DNA of 64,000 bases from NCBI GenBank assembly GCA_963558565.1, contig CAUWGX010000006.1, positions 1-64,000 on the forward strand, written 5' to 3'. The translations under genes were made by a program, and so were the position numbers. The notes beneath the pieces are model-generated. The model worked only from the letters and a program-made list of their open reading frames with translations. It made no database searches and was not told where the DNA came from. Numbering within the stretch: position 1 is the first letter of the stretch; every line of letters begins with the position of its first letter. This document shows, in pieces, positions 25,211 through 33,687 of this stretch. The DNA is from Atopostipes sp963558565 (GTDB taxonomy: Bacteria > Bacillota > Bacilli > Lactobacillales > Carnobacteriaceae_A).

Positions 25211-25238
25211 ATTTTAACATAACTTAAATCGTTTTCAA
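25211..25238 (-). promoter_or_regulatory. dctPQM promoter overlapped by a near-consensus cre site
   Basis: On the minus strand, TTGAAA (25238-25233), 16-base spacer and TAAAAT (25216-25211). TGAAAACGATTTAA (25237-25224) matches the cre consensus TGWAANCGNTNWCA at 13 of 14 positions and covers the -35 box, so CcpA repression by preferred sugars is likely. Confidence 0.6.
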
Positions 25239-25283
25239 GGATTGTTTTTTTAGAGGTTGAAAAATATTTTTTAAAGACTTATT

Positions 25284-25328
25284 AAAAACTCCTGACTTGG
25301 ACTGTATGAACAGTGAGCCAGGAGTTTT
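25284..25328 (-). terminator. Terminator of the nth operon
   Basis: AAAACTCCTG pairs with CAGGAGTTTT (25319-25328). The minus-strand reading ends in TTTTT. Located 15 bases past the nth stop. Confidence 0.8.
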
Positions 25329-25342
25329 CTTTGCTTTATATT

Positions 25343-25987
25343 TTATTTCTCTATATGACTTTTTACTAATGCAATACATTCTTCATGATTATGTTTTCTT
25401 GCTGGACATTGGTAACGTCCAAAAAATATTAAGCGATGATGCGCAATAGACCATAAGTCTTTAGGAAGTTTTTCCATCAAAGTATTTTCTACTTGAATGA
25501 CTGAGGCTTCTTCTTCCACAATGTTAAACTTCTTAGAAACACGTTCTACGTGTGTATCGACGGCAATCGCTGGTTCGTCAAAAGCAACACTTAAAACGAC
25601 ATTGGCTGTCTTTCGGCCGACACCGGGCAAGGTTTGTAAATCTTTTTTATTATTAGGTACTTTCCCGTCAAAATCTTCAACTAACTTTTTGGAAGTATTT
25701 TTTATAAACTTCGCTTTATTTCGATAGAGACCGATCGTTTTAATTTTTTCTTCTAAATCTTCTAAATCGGCATTCATCATTGCTTCAGGCGTCGGATACG
25801 CCTCAAAAAGCCCAGGAGTGGCTTTGTTAACGCCCACATCTGTTGTTTGCGCACTTAAAATAACCGCAATTAATAATTCAAAAGGCGAACGATGGTTTAA
25901 TTCTGCTTTTGCTTCTGGAAAAATTTTCCCCATCGCTTCAATAACTTTTGTTGTTTCTTCATGATTTAATAATTTTTGCACGTCCAC
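25343..25987 (-). CDS. nth: Endonuclease III (Nth), lacking the usual iron-sulfur cluster cysteines
   Basis: A 214-residue bifunctional DNA glycosylase/AP lyase of base-excision repair that removes oxidised pyrimidines. The helix-hairpin-helix LPGVGRKTANVV (catalytic Lys in GRKTA, near residue 120) and VDTHVERVSKK (catalytic Asp, near 138) are intact. The C-terminus has GRYQCPARKHNHEECIALVK: only two of the four cysteines of the C-x6-C-x2-C-x5-C motif remain, so a [4Fe-4S] cluster is unlikely. Streptococcal homologues are, as I recall, similarly degenerate. It follows dnaD by 19 bases. Confidence 0.92.
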   Translation of the reverse strand: MDVQKLLNHEETTKVIEAMGKIFPEAKAELNHRSPFELLIAVILSAQTTDVGVNKATPGLFEAYPTPEAMMNADLEDLEEKIKTIGLYRNKAKFIKNTSKKLVEDFDGKVPNNKKDLQTLPGVGRKTANVVLSVAFDEPAIAVDTHVERVSKKFNIVEEEASVIQVENTLMEKLPKDLWSIAHHRLIFFGRYQCPARKHNHEECIALVKSHIEK

Positions 25988-26006
25988 AAACTCTCTACCT
26001 CTACTT

Positions 26007-26729
26007 CTAATCGTTATTATTCAAATCTTTCAGCCAATTAATCATCGGCACAGGATCTGAAGTCGTTTTTTCCTCGTTGGTGTTTAAAGTGTTCGAAGAA
26101 GTTCGATCTCTAAAATTCTTCGATTCTTTTTCGACTTGTTCTTTGGTTCGTATATTTTTCTTTTCCCAGCTGAGCAAAATACGATCGATATATTTAAAAT
26201 TATAAACTTGGCTTAATACAGCTTCACGTAAAGCCATCTCAATAAGTTCTGGAGGGTATTTATCTTCTTCTACCCATAAAACTAATGTCTCCATTTCAAT
26301 AGGAGAAAGCGGTCGACCAAATTCTGATTCGAAAATTGTATATAAATTTTTCTCCGACTTCTCTTTTTTAACTTCTGCTTTTTGTGTTTTATTTTGTTTG
26401 AGTAAAATAATTAATTTTTCCCAAAGTAAAGAAAGAGAATAGGCATCTTGCGAAACCCCATTCTCATCTTCTGTCGTTTCAATAGATAATACTTTTTTTT
26501 GCGTTAATTGATGAATGGCTTTAAACACATTTTCTTCTGTCATTCCCATGTTTTTAGCGATTTTTTCCGGATTTGGAAAAGGATCGCCTTTATCCATATA
26601 GGATTTCAGTTGTAAGATTAAAACCAATTCATGATTGGATAAGTTCAATTCACGATAATGTCGCAGTAAGAGTGTCGGAAGTTCAGTCTGACCGGCATTA
26701 ATCCATTCCATAATAAGTTCATTTTCCAT
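26007..26729 (-). CDS. dnaD: Replication initiation protein DnaD
   Basis: A 240-residue primosomal protein. The winged-helix DDBH1 domain (about 1-110) is followed by a Lys-rich linker and the DDBH2 domain (about 130-210), which ends in YNFKYIDRILLSWEKKNI, the conserved YxxxIxxxW ssDNA-binding motif. DnaD helps DnaA and DnaB load the replicative helicase. The ATG at 26729 is used; the upstream GTG is part of the ribosome binding region. The asnS-dnaD-nth order is conserved in Firmicutes. Confidence 0.93.
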   Translation of the reverse strand: MENELIMEWINAGQTELPTLLLRHYRELNLSNHELVLILQLKSYMDKGDPFPNPEKIAKNMGMTEENVFKAIHQLTQKKVLSIETTEDENGVSQDAYSLSLLWEKLIILLKQNKTQKAEVKKEKSEKNLYTIFESEFGRPLSPIEMETLVLWVEEDKYPPELIEMALREAVLSQVYNFKYIDRILLSWEKKNIRTKEQVEKESKNFRDRTSSNTLNTNEEKTTSDPVPMINWLKDLNNND

Positions 26730-26767
26730 AATAGACACTCTTTCTATATATAATTATTAAGCATTCA

Positions 26768-28063
26768 TTACGGTGTTAAACGATTTAATAATCTTGGGAA
26801 CGGGATAGATTCACGAATGTGTTTCGTCCCTGTAATCCACGTTACTGCTCTTTCTAAACCTAAACCAAATCCAGAGGTTGAAACCGAACCATAACGACGT
26901 AAGTCTAAGTACCAGTCGTAGTCTTCTGGATTCAATCCAAAGTCGATGATATTTTGTCTCAACGTTTCATAATCTGATTCACGTTCAGATCCACCAATAA
27001 TTTCTCCATACCCTTCTGGTGCAATGAGATCAGCACACAACACAATATCCTCTCGGTCTGGATGTGTTGGCATGTAGAATGGTTTAATTTCTTTTGGATA
27101 GTTTACAATAAATACGGGCTGATCGTATTGGTTTGCGATAAAGGTTTCTTCTGGAGATCCAAAATCAATGCCCCATTCAACATCAAAATCGTTTTCTTGT
27201 AGTAATTCAACCGCCTCATCATAAGAAATACGTGGATAAGGTAGTTTTGTATATTTCTCTAATGTTTCACGGTCACGTCCTAATACATCAAGGGCATAAT
27301 CACAATGATCAAGGACACTTTGGACTAAATAAGCCACATATTGTTCTTGAATTTCTAAAGATTCATCTTGATGCATAAAGACCATCTCAGGTTCAATCAT
27401 CCAAAATTCTGTTAAATGACGACGTGTTTTAGATTTTTCTGCACGGAAAGTCGGTCCAAATGTGAAGACTTTTCCAAAAGCCATTGCTGCAGCTTCTGCA
27501 TGTAATTGTCCTGTTTGTGCTAAGTAAGCATCTTCATCAAAGTAATCAATGTGGAATAAATCCGTTGTGTTTTCTCCTGCAACAGCTGTCAAGATTGGAG
27601 AGTCAATATTCACAAAACCTTCTTTATTAAAGAATTCATAAGTCGCACGAATCATTTCATTTCGAACTAACATAATCGCATGTTGTTTTGAAGAGCGCAA
27701 CCATAGATGACGGTTATCCATCAAGAAGTCAGTGCCGTGTTCTTTCGGTGTAATTGGATAATCTTCAGATTCACCCACTACCTCGAGATTTTGAACATGG
27801 ATCTCATAGCCAAAATCTGAACGGGAATCTTCTTGTATGGTTCCTGTAATTACGACTGAAGTCTCCTGATTTATATGTGTCGCTAAATCAAATAATTCTT
27901 CGCCCACTTCATTTTTTAAAACGACCCCTTGGAAATAAGCCGTTCCGTCACGTAACTCAAGAAAGGCAATTTTACCGCTTGATCGTTTATTTGCGACCCA
28001 GCCTTTAATTGTTACTTCTTCATCGACATGATTTTTTGAATCAATAATTCTAATTTGTTCCAT
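26768..28063 (-). CDS. asnS: Asparaginyl-tRNA synthetase
   Basis: A 431-residue class II synthetase. The N-terminal OB fold (1-105, VTIKGWVANKRSSGKIAFLEL) binds the anticodon. The catalytic core has motif 2 FRAEKSKTRRHLTEFWMIEPE near residue 210 and motif 3 GFGLGLERAVTWITG near 400. It charges tRNA-Asn directly. Asparagine-type specificity is assigned from similarity to Firmicutes AsnS and the gene neighbourhood (tseB upstream, dnaD downstream). Confidence 0.95.
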   Translation of the reverse strand: MEQIRIIDSKNHVDEEVTIKGWVANKRSSGKIAFLELRDGTAYFQGVVLKNEVGEELFDLATHINQETSVVITGTIQEDSRSDFGYEIHVQNLEVVGESEDYPITPKEHGTDFLMDNRHLWLRSSKQHAIMLVRNEMIRATYEFFNKEGFVNIDSPILTAVAGENTTDLFHIDYFDEDAYLAQTGQLHAEAAAMAFGKVFTFGPTFRAEKSKTRRHLTEFWMIEPEMVFMHQDESLEIQEQYVAYLVQSVLDHCDYALDVLGRDRETLEKYTKLPYPRISYDEAVELLQENDFDVEWGIDFGSPEETFIANQYDQPVFIVNYPKEIKPFYMPTHPDREDIVLCADLIAPEGYGEIIGGSERESDYETLRQNIIDFGLNPEDYDWYLDLRRYGSVSTSGFGLGLERAVTWITGTKHIRESIPFPRLLNRLTP

Positions 28064-28086
28064 TTTTTTGCTCCCTTGTTCTTGAT

Positions 28087-28560
28087 TTAAATATTTTTAA
28101 TGGTTCGAACCCATTCTCCAGAGGTAAGTGAGTAAACTGAATAACCAACATTGCCATTCTCTTGTTTAAAACTTACTTCCCAAACAGGGCTGTCATTATA
28201 CATACCGATGCGTGTTTCAAGTATTTTCTTCGGTTCCTCGCGCGCTCTTGTTTTTTCAATCGCTTCTTGAGCAGGAATCGCCTCCGCTTGATTAATAACT
28301 TCAATCGCACCGTTTGCTTGCTGGACAATGACAATGATCGGGGTTCCTTCATTATCCGTTCCTGTAACTGTAAAAAATGTCTCATCCCCATTAAACCAAT
28401 AAAATTCATCTGCTTCGGCTAAATTTGCTCGTCTTTGGGCAAGTTCTGTTGTTTCAGCTCGTGCTTGGTTATATGGAGACAATGAGCGAGTAATTACAGT
28501 CGTTACTCCCAAAATAAAAAGTAACATTACAATGATTAATGTTGTTAGGAATTTTTTCAT
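28087..28560 (-). CDS. tseB: Cell wall elongation regulator TseB-like protein (YpmB)
   Basis: A 157-residue bitopic membrane protein with a short N-tail, one membrane helix (FLTTLIIVMLLFILGVTTV) and an extracytoplasmic DUF5590 domain with two PepSY-like repeats (TETFFTVTG region and PVWEVSFKQENGNVGYSVY near the end). In Bacillus, YpmB/TseB interacts with PBP2A and modulates cell elongation. The ATG at 28560 follows AAGGTG by seven bases. It sits between dinG and asnS as in other Firmicutes. Confidence 0.85.
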   Translation of the reverse strand: MKKFLTTLIIVMLLFILGVTTVITRSLSPYNQARAETTELAQRRANLAEADEFYWFNGDETFFTVTGTDNEGTPIIVIVQQANGAIEVINQAEAIPAQEAIEKTRAREEPKKILETRIGMYNDSPVWEVSFKQENGNVGYSVYSLTSGEWVRTIKNI

Positions 28561-28639
28561 ACTCACTCACCTTCTTTATTATTTAAATTCAACCCATACA
28601 TTATAGCAAAACCTGTGCTTGAATGAAACAAGACAGTGA

Positions 28640-31444
28640 TTACTTTTTATCGATAAATCTTTGAATTTGTGGGCCTAATTGGTTATTTTCATAAATTTCA
28701 ATAGGAACCCCTTGAGGTAATGCCTGTTTAAATGTGTGCGCATAGTTTGCAGATAAAAAGCGGTCATCTAAGACAACCAGTACTCCTTTGTCTGATTCTT
28801 TTCGGATTAGTCGACCAAAAGCTTGTTTGAATTTCAAGACCGCTTGTGGTAAATATTCTCCCATAAAGGGGTTCACCCCTTCTTCCCTCAAAGCATCGGT
28901 CTTCAAACGCATAATCGGTGTATCGGGTGCCGGGAACGGTAAACGGGTCAATATAACCAGTTCTAATGCTTCGTCAGGCAAGTCTATTCCTTCAAAAAAG
29001 CTGTCTGCTCCAAGAATCACAGCAGGTTTATTTCGTTTAAATTTTTTTAAGATCCGATTACGAGTCCCTGAAATGGTCTGAGCCAACAATACATGATCAG
29101 ATAACTCTTCATTTTGCATCAACAACTCATAAACATTCTCCAAAATAGATAGTGAGCGAAATAAAACAATGGTATTAACTTTTGTCTCTTTTAATATTTT
29201 TGAAATATCTTCAGCTAATCTATTGATGTATTTATTGTTGGACAGATCTCGTGGATTTATTCGTTTTTCTGGCACCATAACTTTTACTTGTTTACCATAA
29301 TCAAAAGGACTGGCTAATGGATAAAAAGCCATAGGCAAGTTTTTCAATTGACCAGAAAAATATGCTTCACTCTCCTGAAAAGACAAGGTACTGCTCGTAA
29401 AGATAACCTTCGAATGCGTGGCTAAATAATCGACCAGTGAGTTACTTTTACCCCATTTTAGCACATGCAGTTGGAAGGTATTTTCCATATGTTCCGGTAC
29501 ATAAGTGACCCAACGTAAAGTTTGTGGCGCTGCTTCATCAAATACAAATATACTTTGAAATTCGTTTTTCCATTGATTTAAATAAAAGGTCAATTTTCCT
29601 AATTCGATCAATTGTAACTGTTTATGATCATTGAGCGTTTCAAAAATATTTTTGGAAGCTTTGAGAATTTTTTGACTCATATGAATAAATTCTTCTAGAG
29701 CTCTTGCAATATTTTTAATCACTTTTTTCTGTTTAAGATTTAATTGTTTAAGATTAAATTCTTGCTCGACAAAATTGGAATCTTTTCTCGTCGGATACTC
29801 TTTCTTTTCATAATAATCGAGTTGTCGATTAAAAATGCTCTCCCAAGAATCTTCAATTAAACGTGTGTTTCTCTCAATTGTTAGCAGATCATAAGCTTTA
29901 ATCACTTCTTCTTTTTCAAGATGATTGATTAATTGAAAAATGCCGGTATCATCTTTGACTGAGCCCATCTTCTCTAATTGCGTTAAAATTTCTATGCCAT
30001 GGATGGTTTCCGTACTAGTTTTCATGGCTACATTTGGAAAATGATGGGCTTCATCCACAATTAAGCGCTCAAGCGAAGGGATCACTGAGTGCTTCGCCTG
30101 CCAGTCATGGACTAAATAATGATGATTTGTAATAATAATTTCTGATTGAGCGACTTTCTGCTTGATCCGTTCGTAAAAGTCATAGGCTTGCCAATGTTGG
30201 TCAATAAACTGATTATTCGTCACACGGATTTCCTGCCAAAATGCTAAGTCTAAATGACTCCCTGCGTTGATCTCTGAAAGATCTCCTGTTGTTGTATCTG
30301 TTAACCAAACCAAGAGCCGCATACATAAATAAGCTTCAGAATCTTTGGCTTCAATGTTATTTAACCAGCGCTCAAAAATACTTAAAGACAAATAGTGGTT
30401 TCTACTTTTGACTAAAGTCGTAGGTATTTTCCGCTGTAAAATTTCTTCAAGTCCAGGTAACGTTTCTTCTAAAAGTTGGTTTTGCAGTAAAGTCGTATAA
30501 GTACTGATCACGATCGGTTGCTCAACGGAGGCTTGGAAACTTGCTGGAAATAAGTAACCGAGCGATTTTCCAATGCCTGGAGGAGCTTCAATAGCTAATT
30601 TTTCAAGAGATAAATCTTCTCTTAGGTAATGATCGACAAGATCCATCATATTCGCTTGAACTTCCCGATAACTATATTTTTGATTTAAATACTTTTCTTT
30701 TTCTTCTTTTGTTTGAGGATACGTCACAGCTTCATAGGTCTTGCTGACTGTTTGCATCGACTTTTCTGGCTTTTGTAACGCAATTTGATTCACAATCATT
30801 AAGTCCTCAGAAAGAGGCTCTAGTAAATGACGTGCTCGTTTAAGAGCCTCTTGGAAAAATAATGATGTGTCATGGGTAGTACAAGCTGCTAAATAATCTA
30901 GCTTTTCTAATGTAACCAGGGGCAAGCTTGTGGCTCGTTTAAAGAGTTCTTTAAAAATGTGAACCGTCGCTTCCGCATCCGCTAAGGCATCATGGGCATC
31001 CTCTAGACTATAATCTAAATAAGACGCAATATCTTCCAACTGAAAACTATCTAATGTTGGATATAAAATTTGTGTCAGTTCAACGGTATCAATCGCCGGA
31101 ATTTTTGCTTGTTTAAAACCATGTGCTTTTAATTGTTCATTTAAAAAGCGATAATCAAAACCTACGTTATGAGCAACAAAGACCGCTTCTTCTAATAACG
31201 ACAAAACCATCGGTGCTATTTCTTCAAAATAAGGCGCTTTTTTCACATGATTATTCGTGATCCCCGTCAGCCTTTGAATATTTTTCGGAATTCTTTTCCC
31301 AGGATTCACCAATGTTTCAAAAGTATGAATAATTTCACCATTTTGAAGCAATACGCAAGCAAATTGAATTACCCGTTCATCCGTGCCTACGCTGCCACCT
31401 GTCGCTTCGATATCGACAATCGCATAAATTTGTTCAGGACGCAA
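28640..31444 (-). CDS. dinG: DinG-type exonuclease-helicase
   Basis: About 934 residues. The N-terminal DEDD exonuclease (1-165) has VDIEATGG, HNVGFDYRFLN and HDALADAEAT. The SF2/XPD-like helicase follows, with Walker A APPGIGKSLGY near residue 290, the DEAH box LIVDEAHHFP near 460 and motif VI QAFGRLIRKESDKG near 885. This fusion is the Gram-positive DinG form, involved in nucleic-acid processing during repair or replication. A TTG at 31444 is the likely start because AGAGGTG sits eight bases before it; the GTG four codons upstream is inside that site. Confidence 0.9.
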   Translation of the reverse strand: MRPEQIYAIVDIEATGGSVGTDERVIQFACVLLQNGEIIHTFETLVNPGKRIPKNIQRLTGITNNHVKKAPYFEEIAPMVLSLLEEAVFVAHNVGFDYRFLNEQLKAHGFKQAKIPAIDTVELTQILYPTLDSFQLEDIASYLDYSLEDAHDALADAEATVHIFKELFKRATSLPLVTLEKLDYLAACTTHDTSLFFQEALKRARHLLEPLSEDLMIVNQIALQKPEKSMQTVSKTYEAVTYPQTKEEKEKYLNQKYSYREVQANMMDLVDHYLREDLSLEKLAIEAPPGIGKSLGYLFPASFQASVEQPIVISTYTTLLQNQLLEETLPGLEEILQRKIPTTLVKSRNHYLSLSIFERWLNNIEAKDSEAYLCMRLLVWLTDTTTGDLSEINAGSHLDLAFWQEIRVTNNQFIDQHWQAYDFYERIKQKVAQSEIIITNHHYLVHDWQAKHSVIPSLERLIVDEAHHFPNVAMKTSTETIHGIEILTQLEKMGSVKDDTGIFQLINHLEKEEVIKAYDLLTIERNTRLIEDSWESIFNRQLDYYEKKEYPTRKDSNFVEQEFNLKQLNLKQKKVIKNIARALEEFIHMSQKILKASKNIFETLNDHKQLQLIELGKLTFYLNQWKNEFQSIFVFDEAAPQTLRWVTYVPEHMENTFQLHVLKWGKSNSLVDYLATHSKVIFTSSTLSFQESEAYFSGQLKNLPMAFYPLASPFDYGKQVKVMVPEKRINPRDLSNNKYINRLAEDISKILKETKVNTIVLFRSLSILENVYELLMQNEELSDHVLLAQTISGTRNRILKKFKRNKPAVILGADSFFEGIDLPDEALELVILTRLPFPAPDTPIMRLKTDALREEGVNPFMGEYLPQAVLKFKQAFGRLIRKESDKGVLVVLDDRFLSANYAHTFKQALPQGVPIEIYENNQLGPQIQRFIDKK

Positions 31445-31480
31445 AGAATATAACACCTCTTTTTTCGTTATTAACTTTTC

Positions 31481-32722
31481 TTATTTATTGTCTAAACCTG
31501 GAATCAAGTTCTTTTCAATTAACCAGGTCAATATTTCTTCTTTATCATTTTGAATTTCTGCATAAACAACTGCTTGTAAAGCAGCTTCCATCGCTTCGCT
31601 CATCCAACGACCAGGTTTAGTAGCTGTTGCATTCATGAGATCGTAACCTGTAAGCGCCAAAGCATCTTTTTCTTTAATCGGTAAATGCTCATAAATTTTG
31701 ACAACTTTGTCAAAATCTGGCGATTCCTCTAAATGCTGTACGAGTGATTCTGTCTCGAGTGCAAACTCTTTTCCTAAACAAAAGATTTCCCATTCATCCA
31801 AGCTCTTGTTTGTGACTCGTTGTTTTAGTGCGTTAAAAATCATTATCGCTTGGTCCATTAATTTATTGGATAGCTTCCAAGCTTTTAAAAATTTTCGCGC
31901 ATTAAATGAATCGGACGGATCATAATCGTCAATCTTATAAAGAAGAAAAGCCCACGCTTGTCTGACATGCTCAAATTTATTTTCATCTTGAATCAAGGAA
32001 ACGAGTGCTGCTTTTTTATTCGCCAATTCTGGACAGTATAAATACAAGCGCGTGTGAATCATAGCCACCAAGCCATTTGCGTGCCAAGTTCCTGTTAATA
32101 ATTTTTCGAACTCGACTTGGATTCGTTCCACCGCTATTTTTTCTAATAAAGGCGCATTTTCTTTGATTGAAGCTTGTGTTTCAGCTTCAATTTCAAAATC
32201 CAATTGAGCAGAAAAACGAACCGCTCGCATCATGCGCAAAGCATCTTCTCTAAAACGCTCATGAGGATTTCCAACCGCTCGAATAATCCCTGCATTCAAA
32301 TCTTTAATCCCGGCGAAAGGATCAATAATATAGCCTTCAGCGTCCATTGCAATAGCATTCATTGTAAAATCTCTACGTTTTAGGTCTTCTTCTAATGAAC
32401 GCACAAAAGTAACCGAATCGGGACGTCTAAAATCTTTGTACGTCGACTCGGTTCTGAAAGTGGTAATTTCATAACTGACGCCCTCTACTAAGACCATAAC
32501 CGTGCCATGTTCAATTCCTACATCCACTGTACGTGTAAATATTTCTTTGATTTCATGTGGTTGAGCACTTGTCGCAATATCTACATCATTCACTTCTAGA
32601 TTTAATAACCGATCACGAACACTGCCACCTACAAAATAAGCTTCAAATCCCGCTTCAACAATTTGATTTAATACAGGTAATGCTTCTGCAAATACGCCAT
32701 CTATTTTTAATTTTTTATTCAT
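31481..32722 (-). CDS. cca: CCA tRNA nucleotidyltransferase
   Basis: A 413-residue class II CCA-adding enzyme that builds or repairs the 3' CCA end of tRNAs, needed here because tRNA genes such as the one at 295 do not encode CCA. Catalytic pocket GGSVRDRLL and NDVDIATSA (metal-binding DxD) lie in residues 30-55, RRDFTMNAIAMD near 115 and RFREDALRMMRAVRFSAQL near 155. The C-terminal half is helical. It lies between dinG and the MazG-like gene on one strand. Confidence 0.94.
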   Translation of the reverse strand: MNKKLKIDGVFAEALPVLNQIVEAGFEAYFVGGSVRDRLLNLEVNDVDIATSAQPHEIKEIFTRTVDVGIEHGTVMVLVEGVSYEITTFRTESTYKDFRRPDSVTFVRSLEEDLKRRDFTMNAIAMDAEGYIIDPFAGIKDLNAGIIRAVGNPHERFREDALRMMRAVRFSAQLDFEIEAETQASIKENAPLLEKIAVERIQVEFEKLLTGTWHANGLVAMIHTRLYLYCPELANKKAALVSLIQDENKFEHVRQAWAFLLYKIDDYDPSDSFNARKFLKAWKLSNKLMDQAIMIFNALKQRVTNKSLDEWEIFCLGKEFALETESLVQHLEESPDFDKVVKIYEHLPIKEKDALALTGYDLMNATATKPGRWMSEAMEAALQAVVYAEIQNDKEEILTWLIEKNLIPGLDNK

Positions 32723-32736
32723 TCATCTGCAACCTT

Positions 32737-33069
32737 TTATTCTGAAGTTTCTTCATCGATTCGTTCAAATCGATATTTATCTCGTGTTTGAAATTTAGCC
32801 ATCGTTTGTTGAAAGGCTTCTGTTAAATCAACATCTAAAGAATTTGCCATTGTAATCACGACAAAAAGGATATCCGCTAATTCTTCAGAAATTTCTTTCG
32901 CTTCTTCGGATGGTTTCTTCTGCTTTTCACCATAATAATGGTTGATCTCGCGCGCAAGTTCTCCAACTTCTTCGCTCAGGCGAGCCATCGAACCGAGAGG
33001 AGAAAAATATCCTGTTTTGAATTGGCCGATATATTCGTCGACAATCTCTTGCATTTCTTTCATCTCCAT
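32737..33069 (-). CDS. MazG-like nucleotide pyrophosphohydrolase (YpjD-type)
   Basis: A 110-residue all-alpha NTP pyrophosphatase. The EExxE motif occurs as SEEVGELAREI (about 33-43) and the paired ExxD as SEELADILFVVITMAN (about 62-77), the magnesium ligands of this superfamily. Such enzymes clear non-canonical nucleotides; the exact substrate is unknown. AAAGGAG precedes the ATG by eight bases. The gene lies 14 bases before cca, with which it is likely co-transcribed. Confidence 0.88.
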   Translation of the reverse strand: MEMKEMQEIVDEYIGQFKTGYFSPLGSMARLSEEVGELAREINHYYGEKQKKPSEEAKEISEELADILFVVITMANSLDVDLTEAFQQTMAKFQTRDKYRFERIDEETSE

Positions 33070-33086
33070 GGCTATATCTCCTTTTA

Positions 33087-33653
33087 TTATTTCAAAATTG
33101 TCCGATCAATTTGGTGATTTACTTTCTTTAAGTATTCCGTTAAATTCGCAAACTTATCTTCGCGTCCATTGCTTAAAGTAGTATCAATTTTCTCAAGGAT
33201 CTGTTGTCGTGCATAAAGTAGTGTTTCATAGTCAAGAGCTTCATTCACAGCAACAAATAATTCTTCGGGGACCGTATCATTCCATCTAGCGTTTGGATTA
33301 TCTTCTAGAATTGCTAAATATTCAGGAGATTGCCAAGCATCTTCAAAATCAATTTCAATATAAAGATGTGAACTCCAGTTTAAGCGAATTTCATGGAAGG
33401 CTTGCATCGCATCTTTAAACATATGCCCATTTTTATAAAATCGGAAAGACGGTTTTTGGTTACCTTTGACTGTCATATAAATGCCTCTCGGCGTTTGGTC
33501 AACTCGTTCAACAAAATGTGTTTTTTCTAACATAATATCATGATTATATAAATAATCTAAAATCCAAAGCGATTCGCGGCGTTTAAGTTCGTAATTCCGT
33601 GTAAACCATTTTAGAAAGTACTTTTTCTTGCTATTTGTAATGGATGCATTCAT
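33087..33653 (-). CDS. ypiB: UPF0302 family protein YpiB
   Basis: A 188-residue cytoplasmic protein of the YpiB family, recognised by KKKYFLKWFTRNYELKRRES near the start, the phrase RGIYMTVKGNQKPSFRFYKNG in the middle and LTEYLKKVNHQIDRTILK at the end, an IDEAL-type tail. Bacillus YpiB is implicated in the ClpCP-dependent turnover of LPS-assembly regulators as ReoY in staphylococcal relatives; I cite this as family knowledge and it is not shown here. It follows the TPR protein gene by 34 bases, the usual ypiA-ypiB pairing. Confidence 0.85.
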   Translation of the reverse strand: MNASITNSKKKYFLKWFTRNYELKRRESLWILDYLYNHDIMLEKTHFVERVDQTPRGIYMTVKGNQKPSFRFYKNGHMFKDAMQAFHEIRLNWSSHLYIEIDFEDAWQSPEYLAILEDNPNARWNDTVPEELFVAVNEALDYETLLYARQQILEKIDTTLSNGREDKFANLTEYLKKVNHQIDRTILK

Positions 33654-33687
33654 ATCTCTTCACCTCATCATCCTTGTTATAGCTCTT

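Noticed and set aside
28173..28409. Basic frame inside tseB
   Set aside because: Out-of-frame shadow with no start signals; tseB is well supported.
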